In this document: positions 9,324 to 18,127 of the stretch, piece by piece
Position numbering within the stretch: the first letter of the stretch is position 1
Layout of the letters: each line of letters begins with the position of its first letter
Assembly (NCBI RefSeq): GCF_004458765.1
Contig: NZ_SPJX01000510.1
Span: forward strand, 1-64,000
Length of the DNA stretch: 64,000 bases
DNA from: Microvirga pakistanensis
GTDB taxonomy: Bacteria; Pseudomonadota; Alphaproteobacteria; Rhizobiales; Beijerinckiaceae
Direction: 5' to 3'
Made by a program: the position numbers and the translations under genes
The notes under the pieces: model-generated
Databases searched by the model: none
The model's input: the letters and a program-made list of their open reading frames with translations, nothing else
Told to the model about the DNA's origin: nothing

Positions 9324-10022
9324 ATGGACACGGAAGCGTGCGTGATCACGCCGCCAGCTCGCGCTCTTTTGCCGGTCGCGGGAACACCTCAGAAATACCC
9401 GGTGCGCCGCATCTATTGCGTCGGTCGGAACTACGTCGCGCATGTGCGCGAAATGGGTGGCGACGAGACCCGCGACCCGCCGATCTTTTTCCAGAAGCCC
9501 GCTGACAGCATCGTTCCGGATGGGACCACGATCCCCTACCCGCCCATGACGAGCAATTATCACTACGAACTCGAACTGGTGGTGGCGCTCAAGAAGGGCG
9601 GCCGCGACATCCCTGTGGCCGATGCGCTCGATCACATCTACGGCTACGGGATCGGCCTCGATATGACACGGCGCGATCTCCAGATGGACTTGGGCAAGAG
9701 CGGCCTGCCGTGGGAAGCAGGCAAAGCCTTCGATCACTCCTGCCCCTGCGGACCTATTCACCCGGTCGAGCAGGTTGGGCACGTACTGGAGGGCCCCATC
9801 CGCCTAACAGTTGATGGTGAGACGAAGCAGGACTCGGACCTCCGGCTGATGATCTGGAAGGTGCCGGAGATCATCGCCAATCTCTCCAAGTACTTCACGC
9901 TGCAGCCGGGCGACATCATCCTAACCGGCACGCCCGCGGGCGTCGGACCGGTGGGGCCGGGCAACGAACTGGTGGGCTCAATTGACAAGCTGGGCACTTT
10001 GACGGTGCGGATCGGCAACTGA
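9324..10022 (+). CDS. Fumarylacetoacetate hydrolase family protein
   Basis: This 232-aa protein has the FAH fold: YPVRRIYCVGRNYVAHVREM, the metal-site region DPPIFFQKPADSIVPDG, YHYELELVVALKKGGRDI, and the closing GDIILTGTPAGVGPVGPGN. Members include fumarylpyruvate hydrolases and related 2-oxo acid hydrolases. ATG 9324 was chosen for the GGGAGGAA just upstream; a GTG at 9300 is in frame but has no such site. It diverges from the transporter operon and is probably co-regulated with it. It differs in subfamily from the FAH gene at 4523: shorter, and its CVGRNY motif replaces the other's CIGLNY. Confidence 0.9.
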   Translation: MDTEACVITPPARALLPVAGTPQKYPVRRIYCVGRNYVAHVREMGGDETRDPPIFFQKPADSIVPDGTTIPYPPMTSNYHYELELVVALKKGGRDIPVADALDHIYGYGIGLDMTRRDLQMDLGKSGLPWEAGKAFDHSCPCGPIHPVEQVGHVLEGPIRLTVDGETKQDSDLRLMIWKVPEIIANLSKYFTLQPGDIILTGTPAGVGPVGPGNELVGSIDKLGTLTVRIGN

Positions 10023-10105
10023 CGCCATGTTCAGCAGCGAAGCTGTGCAGAGGGCGCCGTCAAGTTGTTGGTGAGAGACGCACTGATCCATGGTTCAGGT
10101 CAGGA

Positions 10106-10465
10106 TCAGGCGGCACCCGCGATGCCAGTCACCTCAGCCCAAATTTGAAAGGCCCGAGCGCGTGCACAGCGATGATCAGCGGCAGTAGAGCTGGTAGAGC
10201 GGCGGAAGAGGTTTGCCATCTGATCATGAACCGAGAGGAAGTGCTGCGCCTGTCCGGCTGACTTGGAGCGTTTCATGATGCGCTCGCGTCGTCGGGTGGG
10301 CTGATGGCTGCTCTCCGCTCGATTGTTCAGACCCGATGCTGCCGATGTTCGACACTCGGCATGATCTCGCGCTTGGCCGCACCATAGCTGCGAGTTTATC
10401 GGTGATCATCACGCGTGGAGTGATGCCCTGCGGAGACCAGATTCGCTGGAGGAGAGGTGCAGCCA
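10106..10465 (-). pseudogene. IS6-family transposase C-terminal relic, frameshifted
   Basis: The minus strand reads TPRVMITDKLAA, then in a second frame YGAAKREIMPSVEHRQH, then in a third frame GLNNRAESSHQPTRRRERIM continuing to a stop at 10106. This is the ordinary order of an IS6 transposase C-terminus: the VITDKL region with a catalytic Asp, the KRE motif with the catalytic Glu, and NNRAE. Two frameshifts and the loss of the N-terminal half make it a dead relic. It differs in sequence type from the IS6 copy at 2598. Confidence 0.8.
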
Positions 10466-10822
10466 CAATCCCGCTGATCAAGGCAAAAGCGGCCACGATC
10501 AGTCCCAGGCGCCCGTACCAGATTGCCCGTTTCCAGCGTCGCATGCGAAGCCATTCGTTTGTTGCGCGTCCTCCAGTTATAGGAGGCAATCGCCGTCGGC
10601 CAACAGCTTGACATTCGTCGAAGGGGATTGCGGTGGAAGCGTACACTCACCCTTTCCAGGGAGCTCATAGCCGAGCCCGCATCGGGCGACGAGAGCCGTC
10701 GCAAAATCCATCACACGAGGGGCGAGATGGAGGCGGGTGCGAGACAGCGCTCTCAGTGAACTGATCCGACAAGATCGCTCGTGGGAACAAGGTCGATTGG
10801 GCAAATCCAGGAGAAGCTGGCG
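10466..10822. other. Decayed intergenic DNA, no supported gene
   Basis: Short frames exist on both strands but none has a good start and protein-like composition. A minus-strand stretch at about 10480-10545 would encode RRWKRAIWYGRLGLIVAAFA, a possible membrane segment. It reads straight into the IS6 relic, so it may be the head of a disrupted small membrane protein. Confidence 0.35.
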
Positions 10823-11227
10823 TTACGTGGTCGATGCCTTTGCGGCGACTGGCAGATCCGAAGCCAGAGAAAGAGAGAGGCCTATGGGCTGAACCGGTGC
10901 GGCCTCGGCCTGGGCCCACAGCTTTGCCGCCTGTTCGAGCAGGATTGTGCGGGCAGTCTGGAGCTCCGGATCCGTAGTGAAGGCCTTTCGGCTCTGGAGG
11001 GCGAGCACGACGCGACGGCGATAGAAGCTGGGAAGGGCTAACAGGGTCGCTTCGATTGAAGAGCGCTGAGAACCTTTGATCTCGGCCCCATCGGCGATCT
11101 GGTCGATGACCGCATGAAGGTCGCCGAGGTGGAACGCCAGATGCGATGAACGGTTATCGGGTGGGTTCTCCACCCGTCCTGTCCTGCTTTTGGCCCGCGG
11201 TACACAAGCAGACAGACGATAACCCAT
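10823..11227 (-). CDS. Hypothetical protein
   Basis: This is a 134-aa frame of unknown family. From residue ~29 on it has protein-like composition (HLAFHLGDLHAVIDQIADGA, then SFYRRRVVLALQSRKAFTTD), with predicted helices and no membrane segment. The first ~28 residues look random, so the gene may be truncated at its 5' end or start later. It follows another hypothetical gene on the same strand. It may be a decaying gene given the IS relic next to it. Confidence 0.42.
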   Translation of the reverse strand: MGYRLSACVPRAKSRTGRVENPPDNRSSHLAFHLGDLHAVIDQIADGAEIKGSQRSSIEATLLALPSFYRRRVVLALQSRKAFTTDPELQTARTILLEQAAKLWAQAEAAPVQPIGLSLSLASDLPVAAKASTT

Positions 11228-11317
11228 GTCCGCAACACCGAGTTCCGACAGCGGCCAGCGCTGCGGCAGATGGAATACGCAGCGCCGGGCCCGACGTTTG
11301 GTCCAGCCTTGTTCTCC

Positions 11318-11599
11318 TCAGGCTGCTCCGCGAGTGTGTGACTGATGGAGAAGCCGATAAGCCTCAAGCAGGCGTCGGCCCGCCCTGCCCCGCTCCCGCT
11401 CGTGCCCTGATACATCGGATGTGGAGCACGAGCTCTGAGGGGCTCCTGTCAGGGCCCAGTGCCACAACCCTTCGCCGGGACCATGTTCGATTTGGTAGAC
11501 CCGGCCAATGACCTGATCACCATCCAATGCGGTGAGATCCTGAGCCTGCCAGAGGGCGTCAGGGATGGCATCGCGGGTCAGCTTCCATGAGATTTGCAT
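11318..11599 (-). CDS. Small hypothetical protein
   Basis: This is a 93-aa frame. The first half reads MQISWKLTRDAIPDALWQAQ and then DGDQVIGRVYQIEHGPGEGL, which resembles a small cytoplasmic protein family common in rhizobia and relatives; the function is unknown to me. The C-terminal third (GHERERGRAGRRLLEAYRLL) also fits that family. The middle looks slightly degenerate. ATG 11599 is used; an adjacent in-frame TTG at 11602 is possible. Confidence 0.5.
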   Translation of the reverse strand: MQISWKLTRDAIPDALWQAQDLTALDGDQVIGRVYQIEHGPGEGLWHWALTGAPQSSCSTSDVSGHERERGRAGRRLLEAYRLLHQSHTRGAA

Positions 11600-12365
11600 C
11601 AAACCGGTCTCCTGCTGTTCTGATTACACATCGGGCTTGGAGCGAGCGACAACTTGAAGGTCAGTCTGCTCGATCCCAACATCCGACAGTGGAACGAAAG
11701 CTCGCTCAGACATTGTCTGCGCCGTTCCGTGGCGGCGCGACCACCGGGCAAGGCCAAATAGGATTAGTACCAGCAAAGGAATGCACCTTTCTTCCTGTGA
11801 CCAAAGCAAGCATCGGCCCGCCGCAAACTGCAGCTCGAAAATGGGCCCGCTCACAAAGAGCGACCGAAGGTGAAGAGAACTGCCAGCATCGAAGATCACG
11901 CTGGCTCAATTCAATCTAGAGCGGATCGGACCGACAGAAAGTGCAGCGACGCCGACCCGCCCATGAGCTGAAAGCATGGAATACTTCGAGTGCATTTACG
12001 CTCTGTTAAGGATTGCATCCGTCGAGGAGCGGCCCCTAACATGATTGCACCTCAGAACGGCATCACCAACTAACGAGGCCACCAATCAATCCGTCAGCGC
12101 TTGGCCTAAGGACTGGAGGCATCTCGAGATGGGGTATGCCAAAGAGTCATCTCGTCAACACAAGGCGTGAGCCCGGCCAAAGGCGCCATGACTGAAAGAG
12201 GCTTGTCTCGTTGCTTGGAACCCGGTATTTGATCCTAATGTTTTTGATGCAGAACATTGCTGCCGCCGATGTTCCGTTCGCCGGTCGCCCGGCGGGCGCG
12301 TTCCCTATGTGCGTCTCCGGATAGCAGCGGGACTCGGCTTGGCCGTCCTCTCCCGCCCGGAGACG
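11600..12365. other. Intergenic region upstream of the MFS gene
   Basis: There are about 760 bp without a supportable gene. A minus-strand frame near 11624-11899 has a hydrophobic patch (IPLLVLILFGLARW) but no recognisable family or start site. I see no clear repeat or terminator. Confidence 0.4.
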
Positions 12366-13613
12366 ATGCATCAAGCGGCCTCCCTGACATCAAAGACAGT
12401 TTCCATCATGCTCGCATCTCTTCAAGATCGGCGGGAAGGCCCGGTAAGCGGCTCCCGTCGTCGTACCATCTTCGTCCTACTGATGCTCTGCGCAGTCATG
12501 TCCCTGGCAGGAACCGACCTCATCCTGCCCGCGGTGCCTGCGCTGCCGGCGATCTTTGCGACAAGCGAGGCTACCGCTCAGCTCGTGCTGGCGTCCTATG
12601 TTGCGGGGACGGCCATGGGGCTCTTGCTCTTCGGGGCGCTGGCAGATCGCCTGACCCCGCGAACCCTGGTCGTATCCTCGCTCGTTGTTTTTGCGATCGC
12701 ATCGGTGGCTTGCGCCCTCTCACCGAGTATTTGGGCGCTGATCGTGCTGCGCTTCGTGCAGGGCACCGCATCGGCAGCCGCACCTGTCTTCGGGCCTGCC
12801 ATCATCCGGCAGATCTTCAGCGAAAAGGCTGGTGTTCGTGCCATTGGCTTTCTCGGCAGCGTCGAGTCCCTCGTTCCTGCTCTCGCGCCCATCCTCGGCG
12901 TCTTTCTGCTCGTCAGGTTCGGATGGCAAAGCTCATTCCAGGTTCTTGGAGTCGTGGCAACTGTCACGGCAGTGCTGATCTTCGTGCTCGGGCTGCCGCA
13001 GCAGTCGAAAGCGGCTGGTGCACAGGGCAGCTATCGTGCGCTCCTTCTGGACCCGGTATTCATGCGGTATGCCCTATCACAGGCAATGACATTGGCCGGC
13101 CTCGTTGTCTTTGTCTTCGGCGCCCCGGCCGTGATCGTCGGGACCATGGGCGGCACACTGGGTGATTTCATTGCCATGCAGGTGTGCGGCGTCCTCGGAT
13201 TTATCGTTGCGGCCAATCTGACGTCACGCTTCGCCGAGCGGTGGGGCACCGAGCGCATCATCTTCTTCGGGACGGCCATGGCTCTGGCCAGCGCCGCAAC
13301 GATCCTGGCCTATGCTCTCGCCGGCGGGAGCGACAGTGCGCTGCTCCCGGCATTATTCCTGCCGATGAACGTGGGTCTGGGACTTCGTGGCCCGCTCGGG
13401 TTCTACCGCGGGATCGTTGCGTCCGGCCCCAACAGCGCTCGCGGCTCGGCTCTGATCGTTTTCTTCATCCTGGCGATGACCAGTTTGGGCACGATCATAG
13501 CCGCGCCTTTGATCAACCAGGGTTTGTGGGCCCTTGGTATAGTGACCTGCGCGATTCATGCCTTGTCCGTCGGCTTGCTTCTGCTGCTGCCCAGAATGCC
13601 TGAGCCGAGGTGA
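12366..13613 (+). CDS. MFS transporter, Bcr/CflA-like drug efflux
   Basis: This is a 415-aa (or 401-aa) protein with about 12 hydrophobic segments. The DHA1/Bcr-type motifs are DLILPAVPALPAIF after TM1, the motif-A loop GALADRLTPRTLV, and motif C-like RFVQGTASAAAPVFGPAIIR. Members export drugs or metabolites by proton antiport. ATG 12366 has a close GGAG; ATG 12408 gives the more usual family length, so the start is unsettled. The neighbours are a VOC protein and an ABC-F protein, a resistance-like context. Confidence 0.88.
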   Translation: MHQAASLTSKTVSIMLASLQDRREGPVSGSRRRTIFVLLMLCAVMSLAGTDLILPAVPALPAIFATSEATAQLVLASYVAGTAMGLLLFGALADRLTPRTLVVSSLVVFAIASVACALSPSIWALIVLRFVQGTASAAAPVFGPAIIRQIFSEKAGVRAIGFLGSVESLVPALAPILGVFLLVRFGWQSSFQVLGVVATVTAVLIFVLGLPQQSKAAGAQGSYRALLLDPVFMRYALSQAMTLAGLVVFVFGAPAVIVGTMGGTLGDFIAMQVCGVLGFIVAANLTSRFAERWGTERIIFFGTAMALASAATILAYALAGGSDSALLPALFLPMNVGLGLRGPLGFYRGIVASGPNSARGSALIVFFILAMTSLGTIIAAPLINQGLWALGIVTCAIHALSVGLLLLLPRMPEPR

Positions 13614-13657
13614 CAACAGCATGTTTCAGCAGGGTCTATCTTACACAGGAGGTCGGT

Positions 13658-14062
13658 TTGAAGCAGAGTATCGCGCATATTGCTCTCGTGGTTCGCGACT
13701 ACGACGAGGCCATCGACTTTTACGTCAACAAGCTCCGCTTTGAGCTGGTCGAGGACACGTACCAGCCGGAGCAGGACAAGCGCTGGGTTGTCGTGCGCCC
13801 TCAAGGCGATGGAACGACGTCCTTGCTTCTGGCACGCGCCTCCACTCCTCACCAGGAGACATTCATCGGCAACCAGGCGGGGGGCCGCGTCTTCCTGTTC
13901 CTTCGGACCGATGACTTTCAGAGGGATTACGCTGCGATGGTTGAGCAGAGCATCAAGTTCGTTCGCGAGCCAAAGCAGGCTCCCTACGGCACCGTCGCCG
14001 TGTTCGAGGATCTGTACGGCAATCTGTGGGATCTCGTTCAATTCACGGATGGTCGGGATTGA
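13658..14062 (+). CDS. VOC family (glyoxalase/extradiol-dioxygenase-like) protein
   Basis: This 134-aa protein has the paired beta-alpha-beta-beta-beta modules of the vicinal oxygen chelate fold. The N-terminal part is KQSIAHIALVVRDYDEAIDF with the first metal-ligand His, and the C-terminal part is GTVAVFEDLYGNLWDLVQF with the terminal Glu/Asp region. The start is TTG 13658, decided by AGGAGG five bases upstream (13647-13652); upstream in-frame codons have no family similarity. Its role (glyoxalase-like, antibiotic binding or dioxygenase) cannot be told from sequence. Confidence 0.85.
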   Translation: MKQSIAHIALVVRDYDEAIDFYVNKLRFELVEDTYQPEQDKRWVVVRPQGDGTTSLLLARASTPHQETFIGNQAGGRVFLFLRTDDFQRDYAAMVEQSIKFVREPKQAPYGTVAVFEDLYGNLWDLVQFTDGRD

Positions 14063-14102
14063 AGCGTCCAGCCGACAGGATCTCTCAAAACGGAAACTAC
14101 CG

Positions 14103-14128
14103 GGCATTCGGCAGCAGAGACCACCAGA
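14103..14128 (-). repeat. 26-bp dispersed repeat, copy A
   Basis: Read on the minus strand this is TCTGGTGGTCTCTGCTGCCG followed by AATGCC. It matches the copies at 15897, 16574 and 18128 with 2-6 mismatches. All four lie outside genes within about 4 kb. Confidence 0.7.
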
Positions 14129-14303
14129 CCATTGATGGCACTGCCGTCCTCTAGGGAGCTTGCAGCAGGCTGGTAGTCACTGTAAATCAGTCGGGTGATG
14201 CACAACTCATCAGGATGCGTCATGTAGAACAGGATGTGAGCACCGATGGATTTCAACCCGACAGCACTGCCAATCTGCATTGCCACCGGGAAGATCCGCC
14301 TCC

Positions 14304-15896
14304 ATGCCTGCCTCCATCATCCTCTCCAAGCTTTCATGGTCCACGCCTGACGGGCGTGCTCTCCTGTCCGACCTCGATCTGGCGTTCGGCCTGGAACGAG
14401 CGGGTCTCGTCGGTCGCAACGGCGTTGGGAAGACCACGCTCCTCAAGCTGATCTCCGGCGAGCTGCGGCCGCATTCTGGCACGGTCGCGGTCAACGGCAC
14501 GCTGGGCATCCTCCGCCAAGCCGTTCAGGTCGACCCGGGCGAAACCGTTGCCGACCTCTTCGGCATTGCCGAAGCGCTGGCGCTTCTTCGCCGGGCCGAG
14601 AGCGGCGCGGCCACTGCCGAAGAACTTGCCGATGCCGATTGGACCCTGGAGGCCCGCGTTGCCGCCGCGCTCGCCCGCGTCGGGCTCGACGTGGAACCTG
14701 AGACCCGCCTGACCGCGATATCGGGCGGACAATGCACACGGGCCCGCCTTGCCGCGCTCATCTTCGCGGAGCCTGACTTCCTGCTGCTGGACGAGCCGAC
14801 GAACAACCTCGACCGCGAGGGGCGCACGGCGGTGATCGATCTTCTCGCCAACTGGCGGGGCGGCGCGATCACGGTCAGCCATGACCGGGAGCTGCTCGAA
14901 GCCATGGACGCCATCGTCGAGCTGACATCGCTGGGAGCCACTCGCTACGGCGGCAACTGGAGCGAGTACCGTGAGCGAAAGGCCCTTGAGCTCGCCGCCG
15001 CCCGGCGCGATCTGGCGGACGCCGAGAAACGCGTCGAGGAGATCGACCGGAAGGCGCAGGAAACAGCCGAGAGGAAGGCGCGCAAGGATCGTGCCGGGCA
15101 GAGGAAGGGTGCCAGGGGGGACATGCCCCGGATTCTCGCAGGCATGCGGAAAGACCGGAGCGAGGACACGGGTGGCGAGACGGCCCGCGTCGCCGAGCGG
15201 CGTCGCACGCGGGCTCTCGAGGCAGCAGCATCGGCCCGCGAGCGCATCGAGGTCCTTCAACCCCTCTCCGTCGTTCTTGCGCCGACGAAACTGCCATCCG
15301 GCAGGTCCGTCCTGACGATCGACTCCGTGAGCGTCGGGTACGAGCCGGGTCAGCCCATCATCAGGGATCTCTCCCTTGCCGTCACCGGACCGGAGCGCAT
15401 CGCCATTGTCGGCCCGAACGGTTCCGGCAAGACGACGTTTTTGGCGCTCGTCACCGGGCAGTTGCGGCCCTGGACCGGAACCGTGCGGGTCATGACGGAT
15501 TTCGCGGTGTTCGACCAGCAGGTGAGCCTTCTCGATCCGTCGACTTCGATCCGGGACAATTTCCGGCGGATCAATCCGAAGGCGGATGAGAATGCCTGCC
15601 GTACAGCCCTCGCCCGGTTCATGTTCCGGGCCGATGCGGCGCTCCAAGTCGTGTCTACCCTCAGCGGCGGGCAAATGCTGCGGGCGGGCCTGACCTGCGT
15701 GCTGGGCGGGCCGACCCCGCCCTCACTCCTGATCCTCGACGAGCCGACCAACCATCTGGACATCGACTCCATCGCGGCTGTTGAAGCGGGATTGCAGGCT
15801 TATGACGGCGCCCTACTGGTCGTCAGCCACGATGAAGCATTCCTCAAGGCCATCGGGATCTCACGCAGAGTGGATCTCGGACGAAGGCACACCTGA
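14304..15896 (+). CDS. ABC-F family ATP-binding protein
   Basis: This 530-aa soluble protein has two fused nucleotide-binding domains and no membrane segment. Domain 1 has Walker A GRNGVGKTT, signature ISGGQCTRARL and Walker B LLLDEPTNNLD; domain 2 has GPNGSGKTT, LSGGQMLRAGL and LLILDEPTNHLD. A charged linker of about 80 residues (RRDLADAEKRVEEIDRKAQE onward) separates them. ABC-F proteins act on ribosomes as translation factors or antibiotic-protection proteins. ATG 14304 was chosen over an in-frame TTG at 14280. Which ABC-F subgroup it belongs to is not clear; it is not an obvious EttA, Uup or YheS by eye. Confidence 0.9.
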   Translation: MPASIILSKLSWSTPDGRALLSDLDLAFGLERAGLVGRNGVGKTTLLKLISGELRPHSGTVAVNGTLGILRQAVQVDPGETVADLFGIAEALALLRRAESGAATAEELADADWTLEARVAAALARVGLDVEPETRLTAISGGQCTRARLAALIFAEPDFLLLDEPTNNLDREGRTAVIDLLANWRGGAITVSHDRELLEAMDAIVELTSLGATRYGGNWSEYRERKALELAAARRDLADAEKRVEEIDRKAQETAERKARKDRAGQRKGARGDMPRILAGMRKDRSEDTGGETARVAERRRTRALEAAASARERIEVLQPLSVVLAPTKLPSGRSVLTIDSVSVGYEPGQPIIRDLSLAVTGPERIAIVGPNGSGKTTFLALVTGQLRPWTGTVRVMTDFAVFDQQVSLLDPSTSIRDNFRRINPKADENACRTALARFMFRADAALQVVSTLSGGQMLRAGLTCVLGGPTPPSLLILDEPTNHLDIDSIAAVEAGLQAYDGALLVVSHDEAFLKAIGISRRVDLGRRHT

Positions 15897-15922
15897 TTTG
15901 GCGGTCTTTGCTATCGATTGCC
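15897..15922 (+). repeat. 26-bp dispersed repeat, copy B
   Basis: TTTGGCGGTCTTTGCTATCG followed by ATTGCC starts just after the ABC-F stop codon. It is the most diverged of the four copies. Its end overlaps the hairpin at 15921. Confidence 0.65.
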
Positions 15923-15952
15923 GTGCTTTTCCGTCCCTCGATTGAAGCACGG
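15921..15952 (+). terminator. Hairpin downstream of ABC-F gene
   Basis: CCGTGCTT (15921-15928) and AAGCACGG (15945-15952) form a perfect 8-bp stem with a 16-nt loop. No T tract follows, so it may be an RNA-stabilising hairpin or a weak terminator. Confidence 0.5.
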
Positions 15953-16117
15953 TCGACGCGTGGCTGGGCGAGCCTGCCGGCGGCTACCTGCAGTGGAGCA
16001 AGCACTGTTTGGCGTTTATTACCCCAGAGGTAATCGACCGCTCTCCTTTGCCCCGGCAGGATCAAGCCCATCAACGATCTGCGGCCGAGTTCCGGCCGCT
16101 GAAACCAGGAGAGCACC

Positions 16118-16558
16118 ATGACCGTCACGTCCGCCGCCGCCACCCCGAGCTCCGTCGCCGAGACCACCCGAGCCGTCGTGCAGGAGTTCCTTGCCGCCCG
16201 ACTGGCCGGGGACACCGAGCGGCTCGTTGCGCTTTTCGCCGACGAGGTCGACTGGGTGCTCGCCGAGAACCCTGCCGCTCCGTGGATCCGCCCGCGCTCC
16301 ACCGCCGCCGAATGCGCTGCCCAGTTCACTGAATTGATGGAATACACCGTGCCCAAGGATGCGCGTGCCTCTGTCGACACCTTCCTCGTCGACGGCGCCG
16401 AGGCGGTCCTGATGGGGCACGTGTCAGGGACCGTCCGCGCGACGGGAAAGTCCTTCGAGGGGCCGTTCGCGCTGCACCTCACCGTCGAGAACGGTCGCAT
16501 CACCCGGCACCGCCTCTACGAGAACAGTCTCTCGATCGCCCAGGCCTGCACCCCGTGA
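16118..16558 (+). CDS. SnoaL-like / nuclear transport factor 2 fold protein
   Basis: This 146-aa protein has the NTF2-like cone fold pattern: helix VVQEFLAARLAGDTERLVAL, then FADEVDWVLAENP, and C-terminal strands GPFALHLTVENGRITRHRLY. The family includes polyketide cyclases, isomerases and many ligand-binding proteins of unknown role. AGGAG precedes the ATG. It lies between the ABC-F and AraC genes on the same strand, but the gaps (about 150-220 bp) argue against a tight operon. Confidence 0.82.
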   Translation: MTVTSAAATPSSVAETTRAVVQEFLAARLAGDTERLVALFADEVDWVLAENPAAPWIRPRSTAAECAAQFTELMEYTVPKDARASVDTFLVDGAEAVLMGHVSGTVRATGKSFEGPFALHLTVENGRITRHRLYENSLSIAQACTP

Positions 16559-16573
16559 GGCGCAGGCATTCGC

Positions 16574-16599
16574 GGCATTCGGTAGCAAAGGCCACCAGA
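16574..16599 (-). repeat. 26-bp dispersed repeat, copy C
   Basis: Minus-strand TCTGGTGGCCTTTGCTACCG followed by AATGCC lies 16 bp after the SnoaL-like gene. Confidence 0.7.
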
Positions 16600-16710
16600 T
16601 TTGATCCCGTCCCTTGGGGTGTCTCGGAACTCCATTCAGCCCATTGAAGGTGATCGCCCCGAATGGCATGTTGCCGATGGCCCGGAACCGCTCAGGAGGG
16701 TTGATCTGCC

Positions 16711-17493
16711 ATGCCGCGTGAACACGCGCCGATCCTGGCCAGCCGGGCCGGGCGATACGTCGAGGCTCATCCGATCCCCCGGCTGCTCCCGCATTTCCAG
16801 TGCGTGTGGATGAGTTCAATCTCCCCGGACCATTCAGGACCTGTTGCCGTCGTTCCCGACGGTTGTGTCGATCTCCTCTGGCGGGACGATCGGTTCACGG
16901 TGGTAGGTCCCGACATCACCGCAGCGACCCCGGAACTGAGACCCGGCTCCATCGTTCTCGGCATTCGCTTCATGCCCGGGGCCGCAGCCAAGTGGTTAGG
17001 CCGGCCTCTAACGGAGATCATCGGGCGGGAAGTTCCGATGGCAGAGTTCTGGGGGAGCAGGGCCGACCGCGTCGCGGACAGGATCGCAGCAGCGTCTTCG
17101 ACGAGAGATAAGCTCCGCGTCCTGCAGGAACTTCTGGCCGTCGAGGCACTGAGGATGGAGCACCCACGCCAAGAGGCAACGATGATCTTCAGGTTTCTCA
17201 AGGCTGGCGCGAGTGTCGAAGGGCGCAAGATCAAGGCGCTGCGCGAACGGCTCGGGGTCAGCGAGAGAACCTTGCGCCGCCAATGCGATGAGCTTTTCGG
17301 CTACGGCCCGAAAACCCTCGACCGGATCCTGCGCTTCCAGAGAGTCCAGGCTCTCGCGCGAACGCAAGCGGATGAGGGTCTGGCCTGTCTCGCGCTCCGC
17401 GCCGGGTATGCCGATCAGGCCCACCTCGCGCGCGAGGTCCAGTCCCTCTGTGGGATGACGGCAGGCGAGTTCGTGCGCCAGTTGATGGACTGA
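16711..17493 (+). CDS. AraC family transcriptional regulator with DUF6597-like sensor domain
   Basis: In this 260-aa protein, residues ~20-110 resemble the DUF6597 sensor domain seen in many short AraC regulators (VAVVPDGCVDLLWRDDRFTV, then IVLGIRFMPGAAAKWLGRPL). The C-terminal ~90 residues form the AraC DNA-binding domain (RERLGVSERTLRRQCDELFG, then ALRAGYADQAHLAREVQSLC). GGAGGG lies upstream of the ATG. It is followed by a VOC gene on the same strand, its likely target. Confidence 0.85.
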   Translation: MPREHAPILASRAGRYVEAHPIPRLLPHFQCVWMSSISPDHSGPVAVVPDGCVDLLWRDDRFTVVGPDITAATPELRPGSIVLGIRFMPGAAAKWLGRPLTEIIGREVPMAEFWGSRADRVADRIAAASSTRDKLRVLQELLAVEALRMEHPRQEATMIFRFLKAGASVEGRKIKALRERLGVSERTLRRQCDELFGYGPKTLDRILRFQRVQALARTQADEGLACLALRAGYADQAHLAREVQSLCGMTAGEFVRQLMD

Positions 17494-17577
17494 GTGGCCG
17501 TTTTGTTCAAGACGGCTCCGTCTGGCACAGCCATGCTGTGGCCCGTTGTGGCTGTCAGAGCATAGAACGGAGGACGA

Positions 17578-18000
17578 ATGAGACCACGCATCTCGGTGTT
17601 GACGCTTGGGGTCGATGATCTGGAACGGGCTGTTGCGTTCTACCGCGATGGTCTTGGGCTGCCGACCGAAGGCATCGTTGGCAAGGAGTTCGAGCACGGA
17701 GCGGTAGCCTTCTTCGACCTTCAGTCCCAGGTGAAGCTGGCCGTGTGGGCGCGTGACGATGTCGCCCACGACACGGGACTGCCAAAGACACCTCCATGCC
17801 CGACGGGTTTCACGATCGGGCACAACGTGACCCGCAAGGACGAGGTGGACCAGGTCATGGAGCAGGCCCGCAAGGCTGGAGCTAAGATTCTGAAGCCAGC
17901 CCACGACACGTTTTGGGGCGGTTACGCAGGATACTTCCAGGATCCCGACGGGCACGTCTGGGAAATCGTGTGGAACCCTGCCTTCGTTCCCCTGGACTGA
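17578..18000 (+). CDS. VOC family protein (glyoxalase/bleomycin-resistance-like)
   Basis: This 140-aa VOC-fold protein has ISVLTLGVDDLERAVAFYRD at the N-terminus and PDGHVWEIVWNPAF at the C-terminus, the latter carrying the metal-ligand Glu. GGAGGACGA precedes the ATG. It lies 84 bp after an AraC regulator gene, a pairing common for VOC proteins. It is distinct from the VOC protein at 13658. Substrate unknown. Confidence 0.88.
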   Translation: MRPRISVLTLGVDDLERAVAFYRDGLGLPTEGIVGKEFEHGAVAFFDLQSQVKLAVWARDDVAHDTGLPKTPPCPTGFTIGHNVTRKDEVDQVMEQARKAGAKILKPAHDTFWGGYAGYFQDPDGHVWEIVWNPAFVPLD

Positions 18001-18127
18001 GTCTGGCTTACGTCCTGACGAGCGGCCGCTGTTGGATCACCTTCCAGGATCATCTCCGGTGGCTGAGTCGGACGTAACCGGAATTTTCGCGACCAAAAAG
18101 TACGCGAATTTAGCAGGTTGAAAGGCT

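Noticed and set aside
14334-15674. Minus-strand open frame of about 446 codons
   Set aside because: It is antisense to the ABC-F gene, which has all expected ATPase motifs.
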